DNA from: Rhizorhabdus wittichii RW1
Lineage (GTDB): Bacteria > Pseudomonadota > Alphaproteobacteria > Sphingomonadales > Sphingomonadaceae
DNA length: 64,000 bases
Direction of reading: 5' to 3'
Assembly: GCA_000016765.1 (NCBI GenBank)
Contig: CP000699.1
Coordinates: forward strand, 4,467,501 to 4,531,500
Made by a program: the position numbers and the translations under genes. Every line of letters begins with the position of its first letter. The stretch's first letter is position 1. The notes below the pieces were generated by a model that saw only the letters and a list, made by a program, of their open reading frames with translations, was not told the DNA's origin and ran no database searches. This document shows, piece after piece, positions 51,675 to 60,810 of this stretch.

Positions 51675-52412
51675 ATGTCAGAGGGCATCGTCGGGATACG
51701 CCGGGGCGTCTCAGCCGCGGATCGCAAGGATATTTTCAATGCCATCTCGGCCAGCCAGTGGCTCGGGACATGGCCTTGCGAGGTCAGGCAGCTGTTGGCG
51801 CAATCCGCATGGATCAAGCGCTATCCCAACGATACGGAGGTTCATCCTGCCGGTACCCCCGTTCGCGAGCTATGGATGGTGATGGAGGGGGCGCTGGAGT
51901 TGCGCAGGGACGCCTATACCGGCGCCCGTTCGGTGCTGTCCTTCTCGCAGCCTGGCGAGATTCTGGGCTTCAACTCCCAATTCTCGGATGCCGTCCCGAC
52001 ATATAATGTGATGACCTACGGCTTCACCAAGCTCCTGCATATTCCGGGCTCGACCATGCGGGACGTGTTGCGCGAACAGCCGGAACTCGTCTGGACGGTG
52101 GCCAGCTATTACTTTACGCGGCTCCAGCTGCGAACCGATTATATCGCCTTGCATGCCACGGCGCCGCTGAAGGAGCGGATCATCCTGCAACTCCTGCAGA
52201 TGGCGCGCCAGACCGCCAATATGACGGATGAGATCCATCTGCGGCTTTCGCAGGAGAGCCTCGCCTTTCTGCTGGGCACATCGCGCCAGAGCATCAATCG
52301 CGAGCTCAAGACCCTGAAGGATCTCGGCCTGATCGACTACAAGGGCGGTAAGATCCACGTTCCCAGCCTGTCGACGTTAATGTCGCTGCACGATCTATCG
52401 ATGAAGAATTGA
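51675..52412 (+). CDS. Crp/Fnr-family transcriptional regulator
   Basis: The 245-residue protein has a cyclic-nucleotide-like beta roll (IKRYPNDTEVHPAGTPVREL, GALELRRDAYTGARSVLSFS, FSQPGEILGFNSQFSDA) and a C-terminal winged helix SQESLAFLLGTSRQSINREL with IDYKGGKIHVP. There are no N-terminal cysteines for an Fe-S cluster, so it is not an FNR oxygen sensor. It is the one gene between the island fragments that looks intact. Confidence 0.85.
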   Translation: MSEGIVGIRRGVSAADRKDIFNAISASQWLGTWPCEVRQLLAQSAWIKRYPNDTEVHPAGTPVRELWMVMEGALELRRDAYTGARSVLSFSQPGEILGFNSQFSDAVPTYNVMTYGFTKLLHIPGSTMRDVLREQPELVWTVASYYFTRLQLRTDYIALHATAPLKERIILQLLQMARQTANMTDEIHLRLSQESLAFLLGTSRQSINRELKTLKDLGLIDYKGGKIHVPSLSTLMSLHDLSMKN

Positions 52413-52630
52413 GATCTGCGAGTGGACGGGGCTCGTAGCCTCGTTGTGCATTGGGCTATGGCATCGAACCCACAGCTCGTGCTGTGGTAGTTCAGGTAGC
52501 ATTCCACAATGATCAAATGTAGGTTTCGATCAAAAGATCCCAAATTGCAATGTGTACGAGGTTCAAAGTTGTGATTGAGCATCGATATGAGGCGCGCATT
52601 GACAGTTGCAGAATGGGCGAAGGGTCACAC

Positions 52631-52758
52631 TGAATAGCCCCTAGATTTCTAGACGCCTTCCGCTTTCAAACACTGCTGCCGTTCGAACTCGACGGGTGAC
52701 AGCATTCCGTTCCTGACATGCTTGCGCACCGGGCTGTAGAACATCTCGACGTAATCGA
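52631..52758 (-). mobile_element. IS3-family transposase 3' remnant
   Basis: On the minus strand IDYVEMFYSPVRKHVRNGML and SPVEFERQQCLKAEGV, then stop (52651-52649), are the C-terminus of an IS3-family OrfB. An IS-end-like TGAATAGCCCC follows at 52631-52641 (plus-strand reading). The rest of the transposase is missing: at 52758/52761 the sequence switches to the peptidase gene. Confidence 0.75.
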
Positions 52759-52760
52759 TC

Positions 52761-53228
52761 ATCCCCGACGAGGTCAGGGTGGAGGGCACGATTCGGAACT
52801 ACGACCCACAGGTGCGGGCGAAGCTGGTGGCCGGGGTCGAGCGTGTCGCGCGTGCGGCCGCGATGATGGCCGGCGCGCCGGAACCCGATATCAAGATCGG
52901 CGATGGATCGGACTCGGTCGTCAACGAGCCCGATCTAACCGACCGGACGGCGGCGGTGTTCCGAGAAGCCTTCGGTCCGAACGCGATTCCGAAAACGGAT
53001 TTCATCTCGGCGAGCGAAGACTATTCGGCTTACGCGGCGGCTAGAGTGCCGCACTCGCTCTTCTTCGAGATCGGCATCTATGACCCGGCCCAGGTGCAGG
53101 CCGCCAAAAATGGCGGGCCGCCGCTGCCCTTCAATCATTCACCCTATTACGCCCCGGCTCCCGAGCCGACGATCCGGACGGGCGTGGAGGCGATGACGCT
53201 GGCGGTGCTGAACCTGCTCGGAAATTGA
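52761..53228 (+). pseudogene. 3' fragment of an M20-family amidohydrolase/peptidase
   Basis: Reading starts in the middle of a domain (IPDEVRVEGTIRNYDPQVRA) with the end of the M20 dimerisation domain, then SEDYSAYAAARVPHSLFFEI and a PFNHSPYYAPAPEPTIRTGV end with the last metal-binding His. About 155 codons remain of roughly 430. The IS3 remnant lies directly against the cut. Probably inactive. Confidence 0.75.
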
Positions 53229-53755
53229 CGCGCCGAAAGGACCGCCTCTTGAGGAGCCGGACCAGATGCTAGGCGAATGCCTTTAGACATTTCGAACCGG
53301 ACATCCACATGCCTGTTTCCCGGAGAATTGGTGTTTGGTGGCCTATTTGGGCAGGTCGTAGTCATTTTGAGCTGCACGGCGAGGTTCGCTTGCGTGTCCG
53401 CGATCATCCGATGGGGGTGTGCTGAGATGGGCGTGCGATCGTCACTGGCATTCTGTCGAGCGCTCACGTCTATATGTCCGTCGAGCTTCCGATATATGTT
53501 TCGGTGAGTGGCTTCGTTCGCCCGACCAAAGGCAGGTCGTCGCGCAGGAGCGCGAGCACATCAGAAAGCGACACTGAGGACTGCGCTTCCGGCAGAAAGG
53601 CTATTTCTCGGCCACCTCTGGCAACATCATCGGTACCATCATCATGTGGATCGACATACCTACAAACAGGGCTTCAGTCCGCCTCATGATCTTACCGGAG
53701 GCAATCGATCTATTTTCCAGCCTGTGTCTTCCCGACCGGTCGATAGTGCGGCGCG
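53229..53755. other. No supported gene; low-GC decayed island DNA
   Basis: Short frames on both strands here lack family resemblance and start signals. Base composition is lower in GC than the flanking core. A minus-strand stretch around 53480-53600 reads like the C-terminus of some protein (LSDVLALLRDDLPLVGRTK) but I cannot identify it. Confidence 0.4.
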
Positions 53756-53902
53756 ATGAAGTCCGACGATACCGCAGCCACGATCACCAGGGTCATCGAG
53801 AACGCGCCCGATTGGCTCCGCCAGGACTTGGCGTTGAAGGATTCCGGCTTGCGGACCCGAGCCGAGGAAACTCTGGCCGCGATGATCGCCACCGCGCTTT
53901 AG
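53756..53902 (+). CDS. DUF6771-like small protein, 48 aa
   Basis: MKSDDTAATITRVIENAPDW then LRQDLALKDSGLRTRAEETL and AAMIATAL: this matches a small sphingomonad protein family I recall as DUF6771, of unknown function, usually carried on mobile islands. It is intact in frame. Confidence is limited by the short length and lack of a strong ribosome-binding site. Confidence 0.55.
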   Translation: MKSDDTAATITRVIENAPDWLRQDLALKDSGLRTRAEETLAAMIATAL

Positions 53903-53918
53903 AAATAGCTGCTGGTTC

Positions 53919-54335
53919 TCAGCCGAACCCCAGCATCTCGCGCTGCTGCTGCCAGTCGATCGGCAGGTTTGTCGTTCGCGCCAGCCGCTGCCGGTTGAGC
54001 TGCGCCGGTTGCCGTCCATCGAGAATGGCCGCGACGATGTCGGGCGCGAGATAGGAGATGCGGAGCAGCACGCCAAAATAGTCCTTGCTCAGCCCTTGTT
54101 CGGCAGCGAGGTCGGCAATGCTCTTCTCTCCCGCAGATGCGACCGCTTCACGGGCGATATGCGCCTTGGCGACCAGCTTGATCAGCGCCGGATCCCGTTC
54201 GCCGGTCGCCCGCTCCTCGGGCGGTAGCGCCAACCTGGATTCCCTACCTCGTCGAATGAGCACGGCCGGCACCGATATCCGTGCCGGGTCCCCCGCCGTC
54301 TCGGCAAAGGCGATTCGAACATTGATCAGCCACAA
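53919..54335 (-). pseudogene. C-terminal remnant of a site-specific recombinase-like protein
   Basis: The segment KSIADLAAEQGLSKDYFGVL with LRISYLAPDIVAAILDGRQP and LPIDWQQQREMLGFG resembles the C-terminal helix-turn-helix tail of sphingomonad large serine recombinases. The catalytic N-terminal domain is missing upstream, where the thiolase gene stop lies 9 bp beyond. It supports recombination at the cluster boundary; the call rests on recalled tail similarity only. Confidence 0.5.
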
Positions 54336-54343
54336 TGGAGCGA

Positions 54344-55549
54344 TCAGCCTCCGACACCTTCATAGAGGGTGACGACGCAAGCTCCTCCCAGGCCCAGATT
54401 ATGCTGGAGGGCGTGACGGAGGTCGTCGACCTGCCGGGGCCCCGCGGTGCCTCGCAACTGGTGGGTGAGCTCGTAGCATTGCGCGAGCCCGGTCGCGCCG
54501 AGCGGGTGGCCCTTGGAGAGCAGGCCGCCCGAGGGGTTGGTGACGATGCGTCCGCCATAGCTGTTGTCGCCATCGGCTATGAACCCGGCCGCGCCGCCCT
54601 CGGGGCAGAAGCCGAGCGCCTCGTAGCTGATCAGCTCGTTGTGCGCGAAGCAGTCGTGCAGCTCGGCGGCGCGGATGTCCTCGGGGCCGACCCCGGCGGC
54701 TTCGTAGACCGCCTCCGCCGCGCGCCTGGTCATGTCGCTCCCGACGAGATGGATCATGTCGCTCGCGTCGAAGGTGGAGGGCTTGTCGGTCGTCATCGCC
54801 TGCGCGGCGATCCTCACCTTCGCATCGATCCCATGGCGCCGCGCGAATTCGATCGAAACGACGATCGCTGCCGCTGCCCCGCAGGTCGGAGGACAGGCCA
54901 TGGGCCGCGTCATCACGCCCGGCCAGAGCATCGGCGCAGCGAGGACCTCATCCTCGCTCATGATCGTCCTGAACAGAGACATGGGGTTGTTGGCCGCGTG
55001 GCGGCTGGCCTTGGCGCGCACCCTGGCGAAGTCCCGCAGGGTGGTGCCGTACCGTTCCATATGGTCTCGCCCGGCGCCGCCGAAATAGCGCAGCGCCAGC
55101 GGCAGGTCGACATCGATCCGCGCGTCGCAGGCCGCGTCGAAATCGGCGAATGGATCGACGCGATCGGGAAAGCTGGAGCGGATCGCGCCGGGCCGCATCT
55201 CCTCGAAGCCCACGGCCAGCGCGCATTCCGCGGCGCCGGTCGCGACGGCCTGGCGGGCGAGGAACAGGGCGGTCGAGCCGGTCGCGCAATTGTTGTTGAC
55301 GTTGACGATCGGGATGCCTGTCATCCCGGCCGCGTAGATCGCCTTCTGGCCGCAGCAACTGTCGCCATAGACATAGCCGGCATAGGCTTGATCGACCCGG
55401 TCATAGGCGAGGCCGCCATCGGCCAGCGCCCGGCGGATCGCTTCGGCGGCCATGGCGTCATAGGCGGGGCCGACGCCCGGCTTGGTGAAGGGGATCATCC
55501 CGACGCCGGCCACCAGCACGTCCCTTTGGCCACGCGACCCCCGCCTCAT
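54344..55549 (-). CDS. Thiolase / lipid-transfer (SCP2-type) family protein
   Basis: The 401-residue protein has VLVAGVGMIPFTKPGVGP, the active-site Cys in IVNVNNNCATGSTALFLARQ, the HDCFAHNELISYEALG His/Cys region, and SGGLLSKGHPLGATGLAQCY at the C-terminus. Members act in beta-oxidation-like or side-chain cleavage of aromatic and steroid compounds. ATG 55549 overlaps the stop of the GST gene by 4 bp. Last gene of the minus operon. Confidence 0.88.
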   Translation of the reverse strand: MRRGSRGQRDVLVAGVGMIPFTKPGVGPAYDAMAAEAIRRALADGGLAYDRVDQAYAGYVYGDSCCGQKAIYAAGMTGIPIVNVNNNCATGSTALFLARQAVATGAAECALAVGFEEMRPGAIRSSFPDRVDPFADFDAACDARIDVDLPLALRYFGGAGRDHMERYGTTLRDFARVRAKASRHAANNPMSLFRTIMSEDEVLAAPMLWPGVMTRPMACPPTCGAAAAIVVSIEFARRHGIDAKVRIAAQAMTTDKPSTFDASDMIHLVGSDMTRRAAEAVYEAAGVGPEDIRAAELHDCFAHNELISYEALGFCPEGGAAGFIADGDNSYGGRIVTNPSGGLLSKGHPLGATGLAQCYELTHQLRGTAGPRQVDDLRHALQHNLGLGGACVVTLYEGVGG

Positions 55550-56190
55550 CGTACGGCCTCCGCTATCCGGTCGAGCGAGCCTTCGATCGTCAGCACCCTC
55601 GCCACCGCGGGCCGCTCGATCATCCGTGCGGCATGGCGTCGCAGGGCGGGCAGCGGCGACAGGTCCAGCCCGGCGAAGCTGGCCCAGTTGAAGAAGACCA
55701 TCGCATAGCCGTCGCACAGCGTGAACCGATCGCCCATCAGCCAAGGCCCGCCTTCCAGCATCGCCTCGATCCGCCGGAGGTTGTGGAGGAAATCCTCCTT
55801 CCCGCGCGCCGCGATGCCGGCATGGGCGGTTTCCTCGGCGGTCAGGACCATCGGCCGCATCATGTGCCGGAACGAGATGTGGACGCTGTTGGAGAACCAG
55901 GCGAGACGCGACAGCGCGACCGCCGCGGACAGCGGATCGTCGGGCATCAGCCGGGCCGACGGCGCCGCGGCGGCGACATAGGCCTGGATGGCGACGTTCT
56001 CGGTCAGCACATGGCCGTCGATCTCCAGCGCCGGCACCTTCCCGGTCGGCACCCGGGCGAGATAGGCGGAACTCTTCTGCTCGCCGTCGAATATCGAGAT
56101 CGCCGTCCGCTCATAGGCCAGGCCGCTCTCCTCGAGCGCGATATGGGAGGCGAGCGAGCAGGCGTTCGGGCCATAATATAATCTCAGCAC
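55546..56190 (-). CDS. Glutathione S-transferase family protein
   Basis: The 214-residue protein starts MLRLYYGPNACSLASHIALE, with the GST N-domain GSH site TGKVPALEIDGHVLTENVAI and an all-helical C-domain (GGPWLMGDRFTLCDGYAMVF). The PNACS serine/cysteine region suggests a bacterial beta-class enzyme. In a degradation cluster it may isomerise or de-conjugate an intermediate. ATGA overlap with the downstream thiolase gene. Confidence 0.9.
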   Translation of the reverse strand: MLRLYYGPNACSLASHIALEESGLAYERTAISIFDGEQKSSAYLARVPTGKVPALEIDGHVLTENVAIQAYVAAAAPSARLMPDDPLSAAVALSRLAWFSNSVHISFRHMMRPMVLTAEETAHAGIAARGKEDFLHNLRRIEAMLEGGPWLMGDRFTLCDGYAMVFFNWASFAGLDLSPLPALRRHAARMIERPAVARVLTIEGSLDRIAEAVR

Positions 56191-56200
56191 GTCGTCCTCC

Positions 56201-57718
56201 TCAGATCCTGCGCGTCTCGCGCCCCCAATAATGGTCGCGTATCTCGCGCTTCAGGACCTTGCCGACCGGGCTGCGCGGCAGTTCGGGCCAGAAGTCGATC
56301 CGCTTCGGGGTGCGGATGCTGCCGAGGTGTTGCCTGCAAAGCGCGATCAGCTCCTCCGCGCCGCACGCGCGGCCCGGCTTGAGCTCCACCACCCCCAGCA
56401 CCGCCTCGCCCCATTTCTCGTCGGGGCAGCCGATGACGGCGCAGTCCTGGACGGCGTCGTGGCTCCAGAGCACCTGCTCTATCTCCGATGGAAAGACGTT
56501 GAAGCCGCCGGTGATGATCATGTCCCGCTTCCGGTCGGTGATCGAGACGAAGCCGGCGTCGTCGATGAAGCCGACATCGCCCGTCCTCTGCCACCCCTCG
56601 CCGATGCGGCAGGCGGCCGACGCCTCGGGATTCTCGAAATAGCCGGCCATGAGCAGGTCGCCCTTCACCGCGATCTCGCCGGTCTCGCCGGCGGGAAGGG
56701 GGCGGCCGGCGTCGTCGACGATCATGACCTGCGTCAGCAGCGCCGGCCGGCCGCAGCTCGCGAGCCTCGCCTCGTCCCCGCGCGCGACCGCGTCGGCATG
56801 ATCCTCCCGGGTCAGGATCGTGCACAGCATCGGCGCCTCGGCCTGGCCGAAGGTCTGCACCATGACCGGACCGAACAGCTCCATCGCCTCGCGCAGCTTC
56901 CCGACCGACATCGGCGCTGCCGCGTAGATCAGGTTCTGGAGCGACGAGAAATCGTGTCGGCGGGCCTCCGGATGCGCGAGCATCGTGTAGATCGCGGTCG
57001 GCGGCAGGAACAGCGTCGTCACCCGATGCCGCTCGATCGACGCCATGACCAGCGACGGTTCGGCGCGGTCGATGATGACGGTCGTCGCCCCGATCGCGAA
57101 CATGCAGATGGCGACGACCCCCGCCGCATGGGTGATCGGCGCCGCGGCCAGATGCACGGCATGGCCTTCATGCCTGATGCCGGCGTGGAAATTGGCGAAG
57201 AGCGAGGCCCAGGTCCGGTGGGACCACATGGCGGCCTTGGGCGATCCGGTCGTGCCGCCGGTCGCGAACAGGGTGCAGATGTCGTCCATGCGCCATTCCC
57301 CCGGCGGTGCGGGAGAGGGTCGCAGGTTTCCGGGATCGGACAGGATCGCGACCGCGCATCCCGCGATGCCGGCCGCCCGTTCCGCAGCCTCCCCTAGGTC
57401 GGGATGGGCCAGCAGGAGATCGCAGCGCGTCGTCGCCAGGAAGGCGCCGATATCGTCGGCCGGCATCTTTGCATTGGCGGGTATCCAGAGCGCCCCCAGC
57501 CGGAAGATCGCCAGGATGGCGACGATCGCGTCCGCGCCATTGGGCGCCAGCACGGCGATGCGGCTTCCCGGCCGGTCGAGGCGGGGAGCGATCCAGGCGG
57601 CCAGCGCGCAGCTGTCCGCCCGCACCTCCACATAGCTGCGGCTCGACTCTCCCTCGATCAGGCAGGCGCGGTCGGCGAACTGCCCGGCAGCCCGGTCGAA
57701 GATATCGATGATCCGCAT
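56201..57718 (-). CDS. AMP-binding acyl-CoA ligase
   Basis: The 505-residue protein from ATG 57718 (MRIIDIFDRAAGQFADRACL) has the ATP loop FATGGTTGSPKAAMWSHRTW, an FGQAEAPMLCTI substrate/AMP region, GWQRTGDVGFIDDAGFVSIT and the catalytic Lys motif RSPVGKVLKREIR. It activates an organic acid as its CoA thioester by way of an acyl-AMP. An aromatic or fatty side-chain acid is likely here. Upstream codons give Ser/Arg-rich junk, so the start is set at 57718. Confidence 0.92.
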   Translation of the reverse strand: MRIIDIFDRAAGQFADRACLIEGESSRSYVEVRADSCALAAWIAPRLDRPGSRIAVLAPNGADAIVAILAIFRLGALWIPANAKMPADDIGAFLATTRCDLLLAHPDLGEAAERAAGIAGCAVAILSDPGNLRPSPAPPGEWRMDDICTLFATGGTTGSPKAAMWSHRTWASLFANFHAGIRHEGHAVHLAAAPITHAAGVVAICMFAIGATTVIIDRAEPSLVMASIERHRVTTLFLPPTAIYTMLAHPEARRHDFSSLQNLIYAAAPMSVGKLREAMELFGPVMVQTFGQAEAPMLCTILTREDHADAVARGDEARLASCGRPALLTQVMIVDDAGRPLPAGETGEIAVKGDLLMAGYFENPEASAACRIGEGWQRTGDVGFIDDAGFVSITDRKRDMIITGGFNVFPSEIEQVLWSHDAVQDCAVIGCPDEKWGEAVLGVVELKPGRACGAEELIALCRQHLGSIRTPKRIDFWPELPRSPVGKVLKREIRDHYWGRETRRI

Positions 57719-57734
57719 CAGAATATGTCCATGT

Positions 57735-58322
57735 TCATGCGAGCCGCGCGTCCATCGCGCTCCTGATCGCGACGCGCCAGTCGGCGATGGGGGAGAAGGA
57801 GCTACCCTCGCGCGCCAGCCGCTCGGTGCGCGCGAGGATCTCATCGTCGTCGAGGCCCAGGTCGAGCGGTTCGAACACCGGCTGGGCGCAATACCATGGG
57901 GTATCGACGAAGAATTCCAGGAAGTTCCTCTCGGGATCGTGGAGATAGATGCTCCATGCCGTTCCGTGATTGGCGTAGAGCGGTGCGACAGCGGGACAAC
58001 GCCGCCGGAGATGGGCGTCGAACGCCTTGAGCGCGGGCAGGTCGGCCAGTGCGAAGGATATCTGGTTGATGCAGGGTCCGAACATCGGATTGGCGGTGTT
58101 CGCGGGCAGGTCGGCGGGCCGGCCGGTCCCCAGCACGATCTGGTGATGGTCCATCGGATCGCGGCTCAGGAACACCAGGTCGCAGCCCAGCGCGTTGCCG
58201 CGATCCGTCACCGTGAAGCCCAGCATGTCGACGTAGAAGCGCTCCATCCGGCCGATGTCGGACGTGCACAACCCCATATGGCTGAAGCGGAAATGGGGGA
58301 CTCTGGCGATCACTTCGTTCAT
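57735..58322 (-). CDS. VOC-superfamily (extradiol dioxygenase-like) protein
   Basis: The 195-residue protein has likely metal ligands in RFSHMGLCTSDIGRM, PMDHHQIVLGTG and RNFLEFFVDTPW, plus YLHDPERN. The order His...His...Glu fits the vicinal oxygen chelate dioxygenases. The long C-terminal tail (GLDDDEILARTERLAREGSS) is unlike catechol 2,3-dioxygenases. First gene of the minus operon; the start at 58322 lies directly under the MarR-type operator. Confidence 0.82.
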   Translation of the reverse strand: MNEVIARVPHFRFSHMGLCTSDIGRMERFYVDMLGFTVTDRGNALGCDLVFLSRDPMDHHQIVLGTGRPADLPANTANPMFGPCINQISFALADLPALKAFDAHLRRRCPAVAPLYANHGTAWSIYLHDPERNFLEFFVDTPWYCAQPVFEPLDLGLDDDEILARTERLAREGSSFSPIADWRVAIRSAMDARLA

Positions 58323-58345
58323 GGCGCTCTCCTGAAGCAATATTG

Positions 58346-58360
58346 GTAATATTGTATTAC
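58346..58360. promoter_or_regulatory. Palindromic MarR-type operator, site 1
   Basis: GTAATATTGTATTAC: perfect 6-bp arms and 3-bp centre. It lies in the divergent region between the VOC and marR start codons, 24 bp above the VOC start. Same family as sites at 58988 and 60758. Confidence 0.65.
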
Positions 58361-58443
58361 TATATAGTCAACACATCTTCCCATATTGTATTGGCGGCGG
58401 GGCTGTGGGAGCTTGCCGCCCACAAGGAAAGCCGTTCAGGGCA

Positions 58444-58971
58444 ATGGAGGCGTCGATTACGGATCGTGATGTCAAGCGTGGCCGGAAAGCCCGGCCGCCG
58501 GAGGTGCGGGGGGCGAGCCTGGAAAATCTCCGCCAGGAGCATATCGGCCGGTTGTTCCTGCTCGGATCGCGGGTCTTCGAGCGCCTTGCGCTGGCCGAGC
58601 TGCGCGCCAATGGGTTCGACGACCTGCGTCTCGTCCATCTCGCGCTGATCCGCGCCCTGCCGGTCGAGGGGCTGAGGACCACGGAGATCGGGGAGATCGC
58701 CGGCATGACCAAGCAGGCAGTGGGGCAGCTCGCGATCGAACTCGAAAAGGCCGGCTATGTTGTCCGCCTGCCCGACCCGACCGACGGCCGCGCCAAGCTG
58801 GTGCGCTATGCGGCGCGGGGGCAGAGCCTCGTCGCCGTCATTCCCCAGGTGCTGCTCCGCGCCGAGGCGAGGATCGAGCAGATGGTCGGCGGCGAGGATT
58901 TCATCGTGATGCGCCGGGCGCTGCGACGCCTTCTCGCCCTTTCCGGGGAGGCGCAGGACAGTCATGGCTGA
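58444..58971 (+). CDS. MarR-family regulator of the catabolic cluster
   Basis: The 175-residue protein from ATG 58444 has GLRTTEIGEIAGMTKQAVGQ as the helix-turn-helix, RLPDPTDGRAKLVRYAARGQ as the wing, and helical ends for dimerisation. It is divergent from the VOC operon and is followed by the monooxygenase gene. The shared palindromes upstream of three units indicate it is their repressor, released by a pathway intermediate; binding itself is inferred. Confidence 0.85.
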   Translation: MEASITDRDVKRGRKARPPEVRGASLENLRQEHIGRLFLLGSRVFERLALAELRANGFDDLRLVHLALIRALPVEGLRTTEIGEIAGMTKQAVGQLAIELEKAGYVVRLPDPTDGRAKLVRYAARGQSLVAVIPQVLLRAEARIEQMVGGEDFIVMRRALRRLLALSGEAQDSHG

Positions 58972-58987
58972 AAGCTGTTGCCATAAA

Positions 58988-59002
58988 GTAATATGATGTT
59001 AC
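58988..59002. promoter_or_regulatory. Palindromic MarR-type operator, site 2
   Basis: GTAATATGATGTTAC: one mismatch between arms. Lies 36 bp upstream of the FAD monooxygenase start and 17 bp after the marR stop. Confidence 0.6.
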
Positions 59003-59037
59003 TAAATCCCCGGCGACAGTGAGTCGGGGAGAGATGC

Positions 59038-60717
59038 ATGTCGAATGTCGAGGCCGTTGCCGGACGCCTGCCGTCGCGGACGGAGGTCCTGATCGTCGGG
59101 GCCGGGCCGGTCGGCCTCACCCTGTCGCTGGAACTGTCCCGCTACGGCATCGATCATGTGCTGGTCAGCGACGGCGACGGGCCGTCGGCCCATCCCAAGT
59201 GCAACACTACCAATGCGCGGTCGATGGAGCATTTCCGGCGGCTAGGGCTCTCCCGCGCGTTGCGGTTCGGCGGCCTGGCGGAGAATTATCCCACCGACAT
59301 CGTCTATCTGACCCGCCTGGGCGGCGAGGAGATCGGCCGCATCCGCTTCCCTACGGCGCGGCAGGCGGCCGAGCACGACGGCAGAAGGAACGGGCCCTGG
59401 CTGACGCCGGAGCTGCAGCATCGGATCTCCCAGATATTCCTCGAGCGCATCCTGCTCGACGAAGCGCGCGGCCGGCCGCGCGCGGGCATCTTCCTGCAAC
59501 GGCGGCTGCTCGATTACCGCGACGACGGGACCGGCGTCGACGCCGTCGTCCAGCCGGTCGAGGGCGGCGAGAGCCAGGTCGTGCGCAGCCGGTGGATCAT
59601 CGGTTGCGACGGGGCGCGAAGCGCGGTGCGCAGGGTGGCCGGCATCGCCTATGAGGGCGAGAGCGGCGCCGACCGGCCGATGTTCGGCGGCACCATGGTC
59701 GCCACCTATTACCGGTCCCGCCGGCTCGCCGAACTCTTCGCCGGGCGTGAAGGCTTCATGTACTGGACGGTCAACCCCGATATCCGGTCGGTGACGGTGG
59801 CGATCGACGGGAAGGACAGCTTCCTGACGCACATACAGGTCCCCGCCGAGGCGTCGCCGGAAGCGATGGACCCCCGCGATTTCCTGCGCCATGTCGCGGG
59901 GGAGGACATCGACGTGGAGATCATGTCCAGCGCCGTCTGGAACGCCGGCCTGCGCCTCGTCGCCCGCGAGCTGGTCAAGGGCCGCGCGGTCCTCGCCGGC
60001 GATGCGGCCCATCTGTTCACGCCGACGGGCGGTTTCGGGATGAACACCGGGATCGACGACGTCGCCAATCTCGCCTGGAAGCTTGCCGCCGACGTCCAGG
60101 GCTGGGGCGGGCCGGCGCTGGTCGCCAGCTACGACGCTGAGAGGCGGCCGATCGCCCACCGCAACACCCTGGCGGCCAGCGAAGTGGCCGACATATTGGG
60201 GGCGTTTCCGGTCCCCGACGCGATCGAGGGGGCCGGCGTGGCGGGCGAGCAGGCGCGCGAGCTGGTCAGGGACGCCATCGCGCATGTCGCGGTCGAGGAG
60301 TTCGGCACCGTCGGCGTCCAGCTCGGCGCGCGCTACGAAGGGTCGCCGATCGTCGTCCCCGACGGCACGCCGCCCCCCGCCGACAGCCGCACGCGCTATG
60401 TTCCGACCGCCCGGCCTGGTTCGCGGCTGCCGCATTTCCTGCTGGACGGCGGCGTGCCGGTCTTCGACCGGCTGGGCATCGGGCTCACGCTGCTCGATTT
60501 CTCGGACGGTGGCGCCGACCCCCGGCCTTTGCTGGAAACCGCCCGGGCGCGCGGGATAGACGTCGCCTATGTGGCGATAGCGTCGGCGGAACGGCCCGCG
60601 TCGATCGGGGCGGACATCGTCCTGGTCCGGCCCGACGGACATGTCGCGTGGCGCGGCGATCGGCTGCCGGACGACGGCGACGCTTTCTTCGACAGGATTC
60701 TCGGATGGCTTTGCTGA
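59038..60717 (+). CDS. FAD-dependent aromatic monooxygenase (class A)
   Basis: The 559-residue protein has VLIVGAGPVGLTLSLELSRY at the N-terminus, an FAD/NAD(P)H DG-type motif WIIGCDGARSAVRRVAGIAY and GDAAHLFTPTGGFGMNTGID, the three signatures of flavin hydroxylases in the TfdB/PheA/resorcinol hydroxylase family. The C-terminal thioredoxin-like domain (residues 440-559) is usual. A GGGGAGAG precedes the ATG. It probably hydroxylates an aromatic ring ahead of the VOC dioxygenase. Confidence 0.92.
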   Translation: MSNVEAVAGRLPSRTEVLIVGAGPVGLTLSLELSRYGIDHVLVSDGDGPSAHPKCNTTNARSMEHFRRLGLSRALRFGGLAENYPTDIVYLTRLGGEEIGRIRFPTARQAAEHDGRRNGPWLTPELQHRISQIFLERILLDEARGRPRAGIFLQRRLLDYRDDGTGVDAVVQPVEGGESQVVRSRWIIGCDGARSAVRRVAGIAYEGESGADRPMFGGTMVATYYRSRRLAELFAGREGFMYWTVNPDIRSVTVAIDGKDSFLTHIQVPAEASPEAMDPRDFLRHVAGEDIDVEIMSSAVWNAGLRLVARELVKGRAVLAGDAAHLFTPTGGFGMNTGIDDVANLAWKLAADVQGWGGPALVASYDAERRPIAHRNTLAASEVADILGAFPVPDAIEGAGVAGEQARELVRDAIAHVAVEEFGTVGVQLGARYEGSPIVVPDGTPPPADSRTRYVPTARPGSRLPHFLLDGGVPVFDRLGIGLTLLDFSDGGADPRPLLETARARGIDVAYVAIASAERPASIGADIVLVRPDGHVAWRGDRLPDDGDAFFDRILGWLC

Positions 60718-60757
60718 GCGGCATCCGGCCCATATCGGGCCGACGCGGCTCTATATG

Positions 60758-60793
60758 GTAATATAGTGCTACTATATGGTAATATGTCTTTAC
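60758..60793. promoter_or_regulatory. Two MarR-type operator half-palindromes, site 3
   Basis: GTAATATAGTGCTAC (60758-60772) and GTAATATGTCTTTAC (60779-60793) are imperfect versions of the same palindrome, 21 bp apart, i.e. two helical turns, placed before the TonB receptor start at 60811. Confidence 0.6.
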
Positions 60794-60810
60794 AAAATAA
60801 TGGGGAGAGG

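Noticed and set aside
50389-51882. Reading the region as a full 497-residue integrase
   Set aside because: Only codons from 50524 to about 50905 match the family; the rest is Arg/Gly-rich shadow of the LysR fragment and lacks catalytic Arg-His-Arg-Tyr residues.
50358-54335. Second attachment site from the tRNA-Phe 3' end
   Set aside because: I looked for another TTCGACC...TCCCTGGGCACCA to the right and found none within the window.
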